A DNA stretch of 64,000 nucleotides from Arthrobacter silvisoli (lineage in GTDB: Bacteria > Actinomycetota > Actinomycetes > Actinomycetales > Micrococcaceae), in NCBI RefSeq assembly GCF_003369445.1, contig NZ_QRCU01000043.1:26153-90152 (forward strand). The letters run 5' to 3'. Shown here in pieces: positions 1 through 8,761 of the stretch; the stretch's first letter is position 1, and every line of letters starts with the position of its first letter. The translations under genes and the position numbers were made by a program. The notes beneath the pieces were generated by a model. It made no database searches and was not told where the DNA came from. It was given only the letters and a program-made list of their open reading frames with translations.

Positions 1-817
1 TGAGCACCGCAGCCGCCTGGCGCCCGGCGCCCGCTGGCAGTGCGGGGGTTGTCAATTCCGGGGCAGTCAGGTCGAGGGTACGGCGCAGCCGCTTGACGAG
101 CTCGGCGTCGGCGTCGGGCAGGGCTTCCACCAGTGCCAGGACGTGCTCCGCCGCATCCCGGACTTCGGCGCCGGCCATGATCCGGTGGATCAACACACTG
201 AAGGCCCCCGAGCTCTGCCGTGCCGACGGATGGCCGTGCGTCAGCAGGGCCGCATCATTGCTGAGCTTGTAGACCGTGGCCTCGCCGATATGCGGAAGGA
301 GCCCGAACGGTGCCGAACGCACCACGGTCCCGCAGCCTTTCGAGTCCGGGTTCACGGGGCGCGCGGCAGTCCCCATTTCGCCGCCGGCCAGTCCGCTCAG
401 GCAGGCGTTGCCAGGCGCGCGCCGGTGCCGCAGGACCTCGTGGCCGTCGATCCAGCGGGGCTGGGGGACAGGAGCCGACGACGGCGTCTCCACTCCCTGG
501 GTGGCGAGCCAGCGAAGGTAGGCCAGCCAGAGGCAGGCGGCCTCGTCCGCGGCGACTCCGCCGTTCGCCCACTCGAGCGCCTCCAGCAGCCCGTCGACCG
601 TGTACAGCGTCATCTGGGTGTCGTCCGAAAAGTGGCTGCCGCCGTCGAGCTGCCCGAACGACGTGAGTCCTTCGGCTCCGTAACGGGCACGGATGCTGTC
701 GATGGGATCGAACTCGACGGCGTAGCCGAGGGAGTCGCCCAGGGCACCGCCCAAAAGGCAGCCCAGGATCCGGGACTGCGGGGTGGGCGCGGAGGGAGGC
801 ACGGAGGGAACGCTCAT
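1..817 (-). CDS. ADP-ribosylglycohydrolase (DraG-like), 3' end cut by window edge
   Basis: Reading from the ATG at 817 toward base 1 gives 272 codons without a stop; the C-terminus lies outside the window. The family hydrolyses the glycosidic bond between ADP-ribose and a protein, nucleic acid or small molecule, using two Mg ions. Seen: the opening glycine-rich block LLGGALGDSLGYAVEF (residues about 21-36), the metal-binding SDDTQMT (64-70), and NPDSKGCGTVVRSAPFG near residue 160, which matches the family metal/ribose-binding block. It is divergent from the DUF202 pair. The physiological target cannot be told from sequence. The family call is firm; DraG itself (nitrogenase reactivation) is unlikely because no nif genes are near. 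Confidence 0.9.
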   Translation of the reverse strand, partial: MSVPSVPPSAPTPQSRILGCLLGGALGDSLGYAVEFDPIDSIRARYGAEGLTSFGQLDGGSHFSDDTQMTLYTVDGLLEALEWANGGVAADEAACLWLAYLRWLATQGVETPSSAPVPQPRWIDGHEVLRHRRAPGNACLSGLAGGEMGTAARPVNPDSKGCGTVVRSAPFGLLPHIGEATVYKLSNDAALLTHGHPSARQSSGAFSVLIHRIMAGAEVRDAAEHVLALVEALPDADAELVKRLRRTLDLTAPELTTPALPAGAGRQAAAVL

Positions 818-961
818 GCCTGTAAATCTACCGTGGCAACGCGGGGTTCCGGGTGCCCGGGCCGCGGACGCCAGGCTCCGGACGGGAGGTCCCCGGCAGG
901 GGGCGCACGGGGACCGGACCGTGCGCTGGTACGGTGGCACACGGGAAGAGGAGGGGCGCAG

Positions 962-1318
962 ATGCGTGAGCCTGAATGGCGCAAGACCGGCAAAACCCCG
1001 GACTACCGTTTTTCGCTGGCGAATGAACGGACATTCCTCGCGTGGATCAGGACCTCCCTGGCGTTGCTCGCCGGGGCCGTGGCCATCGACCAGCTCGCGC
1101 CCGACATCGCACCGCGCACTGTCCGCATTGTGCTGTGCCTGGTGCTGGCCGTGGTCGGTGCCGGGCTCGCCTTCATGGCCTACCGCCGCTGGGGGCTCAT
1201 GGAGGCAGCCATGCGCCAGGACCAGGCATTGCCGTTCTCCCGGGTGCTGCTGTTCATGACCATCGTGGTGGCGGCGGCCGCCTTTGTCTTCGCGGTACTG
1301 ATCCTGGTGGCACGGTGA
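962..1318 (+). CDS. DUF202 (YidH-like) small membrane protein, first of a pair
   Basis: A 118-residue protein. The ATG at 962 is chosen because it follows an AGGAGGGG ribosome site and begins the conserved DUF202 start; upstream in-frame codons lie in the region of the divergent gene. The motif FSLANERTFLAWIRTSLALL (about 17-36) is the DUF202 signature, followed by three predicted membrane helices with short loops. The molecular function of the family is unknown. Its stop overlaps the start of the next gene by 3 bases, so the two are translationally coupled and probably form a hetero-oligomer in the membrane. Confidence 0.85.
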   Translation: MREPEWRKTGKTPDYRFSLANERTFLAWIRTSLALLAGAVAIDQLAPDIAPRTVRIVLCLVLAVVGAGLAFMAYRRWGLMEAAMRQDQALPFSRVLLFMTIVVAAAAFVFAVLILVAR

Positions 1319-1680
1319 GCCTGGCCGAACGGGATCCAGGCCTCCAGGCTGAACGGACCACGCTGTCCTGGCGCCGTACCCTGCTGACCCTGTTGGTGGT
1401 GGATCTGTTTGTCTGGCGCAGCTGGCTGTCCGCCGCAGCCGGCGACGGCGGAGCCTCCGGCGCCACTTACGAGGGCATCTGTGCCGCCGTGGCGGCTGCG
1501 GCGACGATCGTGCTGGGGTGCGTCGTGTGGGCCAGGACCCGCCAGTTGTCAGGGCCCCGCCATCACCATGCGGGGGGTGCGGCGCCCATGGCGCCGCCCG
1601 CCTTGACGATGCGGCTGTGTACCCTTGCCGTCCTGGTGCTCGGCGCCGCCGCGCTCGCGGCAGTGGCGCTGGGGCACTGA
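1315..1680 (+). CDS. DUF202 small membrane protein, second of a pair
   Basis: A 121-residue protein beginning with GTG at 1315, inside the stop region of the preceding DUF202 gene (GTGA overlap). It has the shortened signature ERTTLSWRRTLLTLLVVDLF near the N-terminus and three hydrophobic segments. A His/Ala/Pro stretch (about residues 82-94) separates the second and third helices. Paired DUF202 genes are common in Actinobacteria; no enzymatic residues are visible. Role unknown, location membrane. Confidence 0.8.
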   Translation: MSLAERDPGLQAERTTLSWRRTLLTLLVVDLFVWRSWLSAAAGDGGASGATYEGICAAVAAAATIVLGCVVWARTRQLSGPRHHHAGGAAPMAPPALTMRLCTLAVLVLGAAALAAVALGH

Positions 1681-1766
1681 CGTTTCGGCCCTTCCCAACG
1701 TCGGCAGCCCAGTTCGGGTACTCTCGTAGCGTTCAGGAACTGCCCAGAATCTGCTGGCAGGATGCT

Positions 1767-1782
1767 GGAGGCGAATGCCTCC
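1767..1782 (+). terminator. weak hairpin after the DUF202 pair
   Basis: GGAGGC-GAAT-GCCTCC stem-loop about 90 bases after the DUF202 stop, followed by a pyrimidine-rich run. It may end the DUF202 transcript. It is short, so support is modest. Confidence 0.3.
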
Positions 1783-1885
1783 TCCTGTCCCTGTTTTCCA
1801 GGACCACCTGTTTCCTTGCCCCTGTCCGCAAGCCGGCGGACCGTCCCGGGCAGGACCACACTCCGACGCGAAGGATTGTCCCGAG

Positions 1886-2881
1886 ATGACCTCAACTGTG
1901 TCCGCTTCCCGCCCCGGCGGCAGCCGTTTGCTGACCCGGGCCGCCGCAGAGGCACTGGGAACCTTGTTCGTCGTGCTGATTGCGCTTGGCGCTCCGCTGT
2001 TCGCCCTGCCGCAGTCGAACCCCCTTCCGGCTCCGCTGGCCGGCGGCCTGGCCGTCACCGCGGCGATGTTTGCCTTCGGTGCCTTCTCCGGCGGACAGTT
2101 CAACCCGGCCATCACCGTGGGCGCCGTGATCGCCGGCCGCACCCGCTTCGCCGAAGGCCTGGCCTACCTCGCCGCCCAGGTGATCGGCGGCATTCTTGGG
2201 GCTTTCCTCCTTTTCGCCGTGATCGGCAACATCCCGACGATCCCTGACAGCCGGGCTGCGTTCGACACCGTGGCCTCCGGCTTCGGCGAGCACTCGGTTA
2301 TCCAGACCTACTTGGCCGGCGCCCTGCTGCTTGAGGTCGTCGGAGCTGCCGTGCTGATGGCCGTCTACCTGGGCGCCATGTCAAGGGATGATGCAGGGTC
2401 CAGGGACACCGGGGAACGGAAGGGTGCCGCACTTGCCGCTCCGCTCGCCGTCGGCCTGACCGTTGCGGTGCTCCTCCAGCTCGGACAAGCCGTGGGCAAC
2501 CTCGCGTTCAACCCGGCACGGGCAACTGCTGCCGCGCTCTTCTCCTCCGGCTGGGCTGCGGGCGGCCTTTGGCTGTTCTGGGTGGCCTCGCTGTTCGGTG
2601 CTGCGATCGCCGGCCTGGTGTTCCGTGGCTTCGCATTGTTTTCCGCTCCCGCAGAGACCGAGGGCGGGCTTGAGGCGGACGCGGCTTCCGCTGCTGAGGG
2701 CCTGGAGTCCGACGAAGGTGCCGGGTCCGGCGGCGTAGACCAGCTCGACGGCGGAAACCAGCCCGACGGCGTAAACCAGCCCGACCGCGGAACTGGGGCG
2801 GCTGGCGCGGCTCAGGCAGCCCCCGCGGCCCCGGCGGAACGCGACGAAGCCCGCGACTTCTTCGACGGTAAGCGGGACTGA
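1886..2881 (+). CDS. MIP/aquaporin-family channel with long acidic C-terminal tail
   Basis: A 331-residue membrane channel of the major intrinsic protein family, conducting water or small neutral solutes such as glycerol. Two NPA boxes are visible: GGQFNPAITVG (N73-P74-A75) and NLAFNPARATAA (N209-P210-A211), with six hydrophobic segments around them. After about residue 255 there is a hydrophilic tail of roughly 75 residues with short Asp/Gly/Gln repeats (QLDGG, QPDGV, QPDRG) and an Ala/Pro stretch, which is unusual for an aquaporin. The ATG at 1886 has GAAGGA upstream. Water versus glycerol selectivity is not assigned; the first NPA context resembles AqpZ-like channels. Confidence 0.9.
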   Translation: MTSTVSASRPGGSRLLTRAAAEALGTLFVVLIALGAPLFALPQSNPLPAPLAGGLAVTAAMFAFGAFSGGQFNPAITVGAVIAGRTRFAEGLAYLAAQVIGGILGAFLLFAVIGNIPTIPDSRAAFDTVASGFGEHSVIQTYLAGALLLEVVGAAVLMAVYLGAMSRDDAGSRDTGERKGAALAAPLAVGLTVAVLLQLGQAVGNLAFNPARATAAALFSSGWAAGGLWLFWVASLFGAAIAGLVFRGFALFSAPAETEGGLEADAASAAEGLESDEGAGSGGVDQLDGGNQPDGVNQPDRGTGAAGAAQAAPAAPAERDEARDFFDGKRD

Positions 2882-2883
2882 AG

Positions 2884-2915
2884 AGGATCTTCCGGGGACA
2901 GGATCTTCCGGGGAC
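2884..2915. repeat. two perfect 16-bp tandem copies
   Basis: AGGATCTTCCGGGGAC occurs twice back to back at 2884-2899 and 2900-2915, directly after the aquaporin stop. Probably slippage; no function seen. Confidence 0.7.
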
Positions 2916-2953
2916 GGCACGTTCGAGGGGCGGCGCCACCGGGCGGATCACCC

Positions 2954-2974
2954 GGCCCGCCGTGTCGGCGGGCC
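2954..2974 (+). terminator. GC-rich hairpin between aquaporin and sbcD
   Basis: GGCCCGCCG-TGT-CGGCGGGCC, a perfect 9-bp stem with a 3-base loop and no U-run. It probably terminates the aquaporin transcript ahead of sbcD. Confidence 0.5.
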
Positions 2975-3014
2975 CCTGGCCAATAATGTCGGTGCCGCCC
3001 CCTAGCTTGGAAAC

Positions 3015-4226
3015 ATGAGGCTTCTTCACACATCGGACTGGCACTTGGGCCGCTCGTTCCATGGCGTCGGAATGCTCGACGCCCAGCGCGGGTTCATCGA
3101 CCAGCTCGTGGATTTCGTCCGCGAGCGGTCCGTGGACGTGGTGCTGATCGCCGGCGATGTCTATGACCGTGCCCTGCCCGGACTGGACGTCGTCAAGCTT
3201 CTGGACGATGCCTTGGTCGGAATCACCGGCGCCGGTGCCAAGGTGGTGCTCACCAGCGGAAACCACGACTCCGCCATTCGGCTCGGTTTTGCCTCACGGC
3301 TGCTGGAGCGCGGGGGAGTGCACCTTCGCACCCGGGTCGAAGACCTCGATTTCCCGGTCCTGTTTTCCCTGGAAGGGAACGATGCGCGGCTCAGCACCGC
3401 CACGGACGCCGCCGGTACGGAGGAAACAGGGCCGCTGCTGGCGATCTACGGAATCCCCTACCTGGAGCCGCGGCTTGTCGCCGGAAAGCTCGACGCCGCG
3501 GCAAACCACTTCGACGTGACCCAGGCGGCCGTGCAGCGGATCCGGCAGGACCTTGCGGCCCGGAACAACTCCGCGCCCGTGCACGCCGTCGTCCTGGCAC
3601 ACACCTTCGCAAGCGGCGGAATCACTTCGGACAGCGAACGCGAACTGAGCATCGGCGGACTCGGGGCCGTCCCCTTGGACCTCTTCGAAGGATTTGCCTA
3701 CGCCGCCCTGGGCCACCTCCACGGCCGGCAGGAGCTCGCGCCCAACGTCCGGTATTCCGGCTCGCCCCTGGCGTATTCGTTCTCCGAAGCAAAACACCGG
3801 AAGGGTGCCTGGCTCCTCGACGTCGGCCCGGACGGCGCAACCGAGGTTTCCGAGGTTCTCTGGCGCGCCCCGCGTGAGCTCGCCGTCCTCCGTGGCCGGC
3901 TGGTGGAGCTCCTGGAATCGCCGGACCATGCCTGGGCCGAATCCGCGTACTGCCAGGTCACCTTGACCGATCCCATGCGTCCGCCCCAGGCCATGGAACA
4001 ATTGCGGACCCGGTTCCCGGACACCCTTGTCCTCGGCTTCGATCCCGAAGGCAGCGCGGACAAGGGCAAGACGAGCTACAGCAGCCGCTTGGCGGAGGCC
4101 CAGGACGACCTCGGCGTCTGCTGCGGCTTCCTGGACCATGTCCGCGGGCGCCCCGCCGACGGACTGGAAACTGCGGCCCTGCAGGAAGCCTTGGAAGCGG
4201 TCCGCCTGGAAGGAGCCGGGTTGTGA
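3015..4226 (+). CDS. sbcD: exonuclease subunit SbcD
   Basis: A 403-residue metallophosphoesterase subunit of the SbcCD nuclease (bacterial Mre11), which cuts hairpins and processes blocked double-strand DNA ends in the cytoplasm. The phosphoesterase motifs are in order: TSDWHLGRSFHG (residues 6-17), GDVYDRALPG (about 51), TSGNHDS (about 81), LAHTFASGG (about 196) and GHLHG (about 236). The capping domain follows and the length is typical. The stop overlaps the sbcC GTG by 4 bases, so both subunits are made from one message. Confidence 0.97.
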   Translation: MRLLHTSDWHLGRSFHGVGMLDAQRGFIDQLVDFVRERSVDVVLIAGDVYDRALPGLDVVKLLDDALVGITGAGAKVVLTSGNHDSAIRLGFASRLLERGGVHLRTRVEDLDFPVLFSLEGNDARLSTATDAAGTEETGPLLAIYGIPYLEPRLVAGKLDAAANHFDVTQAAVQRIRQDLAARNNSAPVHAVVLAHTFASGGITSDSERELSIGGLGAVPLDLFEGFAYAALGHLHGRQELAPNVRYSGSPLAYSFSEAKHRKGAWLLDVGPDGATEVSEVLWRAPRELAVLRGRLVELLESPDHAWAESAYCQVTLTDPMRPPQAMEQLRTRFPDTLVLGFDPEGSADKGKTSYSSRLAEAQDDLGVCCGFLDHVRGRPADGLETAALQEALEAVRLEGAGL

Positions 4227-7200
4227 GGATCCACCGTCTGGAAATCGAAGCCTTCGGTCCCTTTGCGAAGGTCCAGTCCATCGACTTCGACCAGCTCGGC
4301 GCCCAGGGGCTGTTCCTCCTGAACGGAGCCACCGGCGCCGGCAAGACCAGCATCCTGGATGCCATCTGCTTCACGCTGTACGGCTCCGTGCCCGGTGCCC
4401 GGCAGGACGGCAAGCGCCTGCGCAGCGACCACGCGGATCCGGTGGCCGAGCCGCGCGTGGTCTGCGAGTTCTCAGCCCGCGGACGCCGTTTCGAGGTCAC
4501 CCGGTCCCCGGCCTGGGACCGCCCCAGCGCCCGGGGGCGCAAAGGCTTCACCACCCAGCAGGCAAAGACCCTGCTCCGCGAATTCGTGGACGGCTCCTGG
4601 GAAGAGAAGTCTTCCCGTAACGACGAAGCCGGCGCGGAAATCACGGAACTGCTGGGCATGGACCGTGAACAGTTCACCAGGGTCGTCATGCTTCCCCAAG
4701 GTGAATTCGCGGCGTTCCTGCGGTCCAAGGCCAGCGACCGCCTGGCCCTGCTGCAGAAACTGTTCGGCACCGCCCGCTTCGAGGCACTCGAACAGCAACT
4801 TGCCCGCCAGGCGCAGGATGCACGGTCCGTGGTCGAAACGGAAGAAAGCGGCCTGCTCCTGCTGATGCAGCGCGCCGACGCTGAGTTCACCGAGCTCGGG
4901 GCGGAGCTGGCGGAACCGGCTGACGTGGACGGGGACTCCGGGCGTTCGCCCGAGCAAAGGCTCGACGCCATGGAGGACGCGGCACGCGCCGAGCTGGCAG
5001 GACGACGCCAGGCCGCGGATGCGGCCGAGGCGCAGAGCATGCACCTTGCGGACCGGCTCCAGGCTGCGCAGGAACACAGCCAGCGCCACGCCAGGCTCCA
5101 CTCAGCTAAGCTGCGCCGTGACGCCTTGGCGGGCGCCGCCGACTCCGTGCACGAGTCCCGGGAACGCCTCGCCCGGCATGCGAAGGCCACCGTGCTCAGC
5201 GGGCACCTCGACGCGATGGACAGGGCAAGCGCCGCCCGTTCCACTGCAGATGCAGCTTTGGAAACCGCCCAGGCGCGGCTTCGGGCGGCCTTCGTGGACT
5301 GCGACGATCCCGCCGCGGCGCTGGCGCGAGTCCAGGAACAGCTGGCCATCCTGGATGCCCGGGTTCCGGACGAACAAAAGCTGCGCGACATTGAGGCGCG
5401 CCTGGAGTCACTCGAGGCCGGAAGGCTGCGGCGGGAGGCCGCCGTCGGACTCCGGAACAGCGAGCTGAGGTCCCTCCGGGCGGAAGAGACGGAGCTGGCC
5501 GCGCGGCTCGCGCCGTTGGAAAGCGAGAGCGCGAAGCTCGATCAGCGCGAACAGGAAGTGGCCACAGCTGCCGCCCTGGTAGAAACCGTGGACCGCTACG
5601 CCAGGGCCCGGCAGGACGTGACATCCGTTGCGGGCCGGCACAGCGCCGCCCGGGAAAACTCTCTGGGACTGCGCCAGGACTGGCTCGACTTGCGCGAACT
5701 GCGCCTGCTGAACGCTGCTGCCGAACTTGCGGACAAACTGGAATGTGGCGGCGCCTGCCCCGTCTGCGGCAGCCGCGAGCACCCGCAGCCAGCGGTGGCA
5801 GCCCTGTCCGGCCTTGCCATGGCGGAAGAGGAAAAAGCGGCCCACGAACGCTTCGAAGCCAGCGAATTGGAGCTTCAACTCCTGACGGCTGAACTCGCGG
5901 CGGCCCAACAAGAAGCTGCCGTCCTCGCAGGCCAGGGCGGCGACGGCGATCCGGAGGAGGTCCTCGCCCGGCTCGCCGCGGCCCGGCAGTCACTGGCCCG
6001 GGCGCGCGCTGCGGCATCGGAACTCGCCGGCGTGCGGGCAGCGCTCGAGCGGCTCGGCACCGCGATCGACACCGCCGAACAGGACCTGGCCCATGCCGCA
6101 AGCGAGGCCACCCAGGAACAGTCCACCGCTGCAGCCCTGCGCGAGCAGCAAGTGGAACTCGAAACCACGCTTGGCGCGCTGTGCGGCGGATTCGACACCC
6201 TGGCGTCCCGCATTGCGGCCCTCACCGCAGAACGCGGGCTCCTGCAGGCCGTGGTTTCAGCGATGCAACAGGTGGAGCGGACCGAAGAATCGTGTGCGGA
6301 CGCCGGCCGCGCACTCGGGCAGGCACTGCCGGCGGCCGGCTTCGCGACGGCGGAGGCCGCCCGCCGTGAACTCCTGGATGCCGAAGAATCGGCGCGGCTC
6401 GAACGGCAGGTGCGGGAAGCAGATGAGGAAAGCGCCCGGGTGGCCGAGCTTTTCGCATCGGAAGACCTCGTGCTGGCGGCCAAGGAAGCACAGGTGGGCG
6501 AAATCCCGCTGAACGCCGACGGAATCCTGGAGCTCGCGCAGGAAGCACGGCGCGGCGCGGAGGCCGCCCGCAGCCTGGACATCGCCACAGGCCTGGCGTC
6601 CCGCGCCGTCGAATCCCTGTCTTCGCTTCGGTCCCGCTACCTGGCGGCTGCCGACGCTGTCCGGGCACCTCGTGAACGGGCCAGGCTCCTCACCAACCTG
6701 GCGGACACCGCACGCGGAGCCGGGGACAACAGCTACAAGATGAGCCTCAACAGCTACGTGCTGGCCGCCCGGCTCGAGCAGGTTGCCGACGCCGCGTCCG
6801 AACGCCTCGTGGCGATGAGCGATGGCCGCTACACCCTCCGGCATACCGATGCGCGGGCCGCCCGCGGGCAGAAGTCGGGCCTGGGACTCGAAGTCGTGGA
6901 CGAATGGACCGGGCAGCACCGGGACACGGCCACCCTGTCCGGCGGTGAGTCCTTCATGGCCTCCCTGTCCCTCGCGTTGGGGCTCGCGGACGTCGTCCAG
7001 CAGGAGGCCGGAGGAGTGGACATCGAGACGCTCTTCGTCGACGAGGGATTCGGCAGTCTCGACGAACAGGCCCTGGAACAGGTCATGGACGCCCTCGAAG
7101 GACTGCGCGACGGCGGCCGGGTGGTCGGCCTGGTCAGCCATGTGGCGGAAATGAAGCAGCGCATCGCCAGCCAGTTGCAGGTCGAGAAGGGCCGGAACGG

Positions 7201-7237
7201 TTCCACTGTGCGGGTGTTGGAGGCGGACGTCCGGTAG
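4223..7237 (+). CDS. sbcC: exonuclease subunit SbcC (SMC-like ATPase)
   Basis: A 1004-residue Rad50-like ATPase partner of SbcD. The N-terminal Walker A is GATGAGKTS (residues 35-43). Long Ala/Glu/Arg-rich coiled-coil arms flank a zinc-hook CPVC at Cys512-Cys515, near the middle as expected for dimerisation. The C-terminal lobe has the ABC signature LSGGESFMASLSLALG and Walker B with D-loop ETLFVDEGFGSLDEQ. The start is GTG at 4223 within GTGA, overlapping the sbcD stop. Intact and of usual length. Confidence 0.97.
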   Translation: MRIHRLEIEAFGPFAKVQSIDFDQLGAQGLFLLNGATGAGKTSILDAICFTLYGSVPGARQDGKRLRSDHADPVAEPRVVCEFSARGRRFEVTRSPAWDRPSARGRKGFTTQQAKTLLREFVDGSWEEKSSRNDEAGAEITELLGMDREQFTRVVMLPQGEFAAFLRSKASDRLALLQKLFGTARFEALEQQLARQAQDARSVVETEESGLLLLMQRADAEFTELGAELAEPADVDGDSGRSPEQRLDAMEDAARAELAGRRQAADAAEAQSMHLADRLQAAQEHSQRHARLHSAKLRRDALAGAADSVHESRERLARHAKATVLSGHLDAMDRASAARSTADAALETAQARLRAAFVDCDDPAAALARVQEQLAILDARVPDEQKLRDIEARLESLEAGRLRREAAVGLRNSELRSLRAEETELAARLAPLESESAKLDQREQEVATAAALVETVDRYARARQDVTSVAGRHSAARENSLGLRQDWLDLRELRLLNAAAELADKLECGGACPVCGSREHPQPAVAALSGLAMAEEEKAAHERFEASELELQLLTAELAAAQQEAAVLAGQGGDGDPEEVLARLAAARQSLARARAAASELAGVRAALERLGTAIDTAEQDLAHAASEATQEQSTAAALREQQVELETTLGALCGGFDTLASRIAALTAERGLLQAVVSAMQQVERTEESCADAGRALGQALPAAGFATAEAARRELLDAEESARLERQVREADEESARVAELFASEDLVLAAKEAQVGEIPLNADGILELAQEARRGAEAARSLDIATGLASRAVESLSSLRSRYLAAADAVRAPRERARLLTNLADTARGAGDNSYKMSLNSYVLAARLEQVADAASERLVAMSDGRYTLRHTDARAARGQKSGLGLEVVDEWTGQHRDTATLSGGESFMASLSLALGLADVVQQEAGGVDIETLFVDEGFGSLDEQALEQVMDALEGLRDGGRVVGLVSHVAEMKQRIASQLQVEKGRNGSTVRVLEADVR

Positions 7238-7261
7238 AATGGCCGGGTTACACCGGGTCGC

Positions 7262-7287
7262 GCGCATCGGGAGGAGGGACGATGCGC
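7262..7287 (+). terminator. hairpin after sbcC
   Basis: GCGCATC and GATGCGC form a 7-bp stem around a 12-base purine-rich loop, in the 72-base gap between sbcC and the MFS gene. It may also hide a ribosome-site-like GGAGGAGGG in the loop. Weak terminator candidate. Confidence 0.35.
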
Positions 7288-7309
7288 ACCTCTTAGCGAA
7301 CGCGGAAAC

Positions 7310-8761
7310 ATGAACACCTTGCCCTCCCAGCATTTCCTGCCGTCCCAAGAAACGGCAACCACCAACGGCACCGCCGCCGGCCCCGGGCGCCCCGAAGCGC
7401 CTCGCGGCTCCCGTCTGCCGCGACGTTCGCGCCTGCCCGGACGCTTCGCACGGCTCCCCGAACTCGCCGGCCCCGGATTCCTGCCCATTGCCCTCTTCGC
7501 CCGCCTGCCTCTGGCGATGCTGACCGTTGGCGCCCTCACCCTCGCGACCGCGGTGAGCGATTCCTACGCGATCGGTGGCCTCGCGGCCGGCGCCGTCGGC
7601 ATCGGCTCCGCCCTCGGCGCACCGGTGCTCGGTGCCCTCGCGGACCGTGCCGGGCAGCGTACCGTGCTGCTCGTGGCCGCGGGCATCAACACCTTGGCTG
7701 TCGTCGCCCTGATCTTCGCCGCGTACCTCACGCCAAGCTTTGGCACCGCTGCGGGCCCCGCCGCTGTAGCCATCACGGCGTTCCTCTCTGGTGCGAGCTG
7801 CCCCCAGGTCGGTCCGATGGCACGCGTGCGCTGGATGGCGCTCACCACCCTGGGCCTGGCCGGCATGGAGGCCGGGGCCGGCCGTGCCCCGGCAAGCCTC
7901 GCCACCCGACGCGCCGAATTGGACACCGCGTTGTCCTATGAGGGCACCGCGGACGAATTCACCTTCGTCCTCGGACCCGCCCTCGTAGGCCTGCTGGCGA
8001 GCCTCTTCGTCCCCTGGCTCCCGCTGGCATGTGCCGCCGTCCTGACGGCGACCCTCGTCCCGGCCTTTGCCGTACACCCTTCACACCTGGCCGTGGTGCC
8101 GGCACGGCGCAAGGCGGAGGCCGACGTCGGGCACCAGCCGACCGCTAAGCCCGCGCCGCGGGCCGGGGTGCTGGCCTGGCTCAAGGTACTGGTGGCCGTG
8201 CTCGCGATGGTCTGCATGGGAACGTTCTTCGGCTCCCTGCAGAACGCTCTCAGCGCCTTTTCCGCGCAGTTCGCGACGGCGGAAATCGCCGGCCTGATGT
8301 ATGCCGCCATGGGCCTGAGTTCGGCCGTCGCCGCGCTCTCGGTGGCCTACTGGCCGCGTCGTTTCGGACTGGCGGCCCGCTGGATTTCCGCTGCGGTGCT
8401 GATGGCGGCGCTTTCGCTGCTGCTGTTCCTGCCTGCCGGAATCTGGCCGATGGTGGCGGTCCTGCTGGTGCTTGGCGTCCCGGTTGGCCCGGTGATGGTC
8501 ACGGTGTTCAGCATCGGTGGGCTGGTGGCCCCGGCCGGCCGGATGGCCACGGTGATGACCGCTTTGGCCAGCGGCATTGTCGCCGGTACGGCGCTGGGCG
8601 CCTTCCTGGCGGGCCAGATGGCCCAGAACCAGGGCTTCACGGCGGCCTTCGCGGTGTCGCTGGCATCAGCCGCGGCCCTGGCCGTGTTGGGTGTGCTGGC
8701 CGGCGCGTTGCTGCGCCGCGGCAAGGCCGCACAGGCCGACGGCGCAGCGCCGGGAGCCTAA
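7310..8761 (+). CDS. MFS transporter, drug/metabolite exporter-like
   Basis: A 483-residue major facilitator protein. About 55 hydrophilic, Arg/Pro-rich residues precede the first membrane segment (about residue 60), then around 12 hydrophobic segments follow. The loop between helices 2 and 3 carries GALADRAGQRTVLL, a form of MFS motif A. The protein is Ala/Val/Leu-rich and resembles poorly characterised actinobacterial MFS proteins; the substrate is unknown. It ends TAA at 8759-8761, overlapping by 3 bases the stop codon of the convergent AraC gene. It lies 72 bases after sbcC and may be partly co-transcribed. Confidence 0.85.
   Translation: MNTLPSQHFLPSQETATTNGTAAGPGRPEAPRGSRLPRRSRLPGRFARLPELAGPGFLPIALFARLPLAMLTVGALTLATAVSDSYAIGGLAAGAVGIGSALGAPVLGALADRAGQRTVLLVAAGINTLAVVALIFAAYLTPSFGTAAGPAAVAITAFLSGASCPQVGPMARVRWMALTTLGLAGMEAGAGRAPASLATRRAELDTALSYEGTADEFTFVLGPALVGLLASLFVPWLPLACAAVLTATLVPAFAVHPSHLAVVPARRKAEADVGHQPTAKPAPRAGVLAWLKVLVAVLAMVCMGTFFGSLQNALSAFSAQFATAEIAGLMYAAMGLSSAVAALSVAYWPRRFGLAARWISAAVLMAALSLLLFLPAGIWPMVAVLLVLGVPVGPVMVTVFSIGGLVAPAGRMATVMTALASGIVAGTALGAFLAGQMAQNQGFTAAFAVSLASAAALAVLGVLAGALLRRGKAAQADGAAPGA

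Noticed and set aside
143..961. Long plus-strand extension of the first DUF202 gene
   Set aside because: It is opposite the ADP-ribosylglycohydrolase gene; the conserved DUF202 start and ribosome site are at 962.
2812..3033. Reading frames spanning the aquaporin-sbcD gap
   Set aside because: They include the 16-bp tandem repeat and a hairpin and have no coding features.
6257..8077. Minus-strand frame of about 600 codons opposite sbcC and the MFS gene
   Set aside because: Antisense shadow across two well-identified genes and the gap between them.
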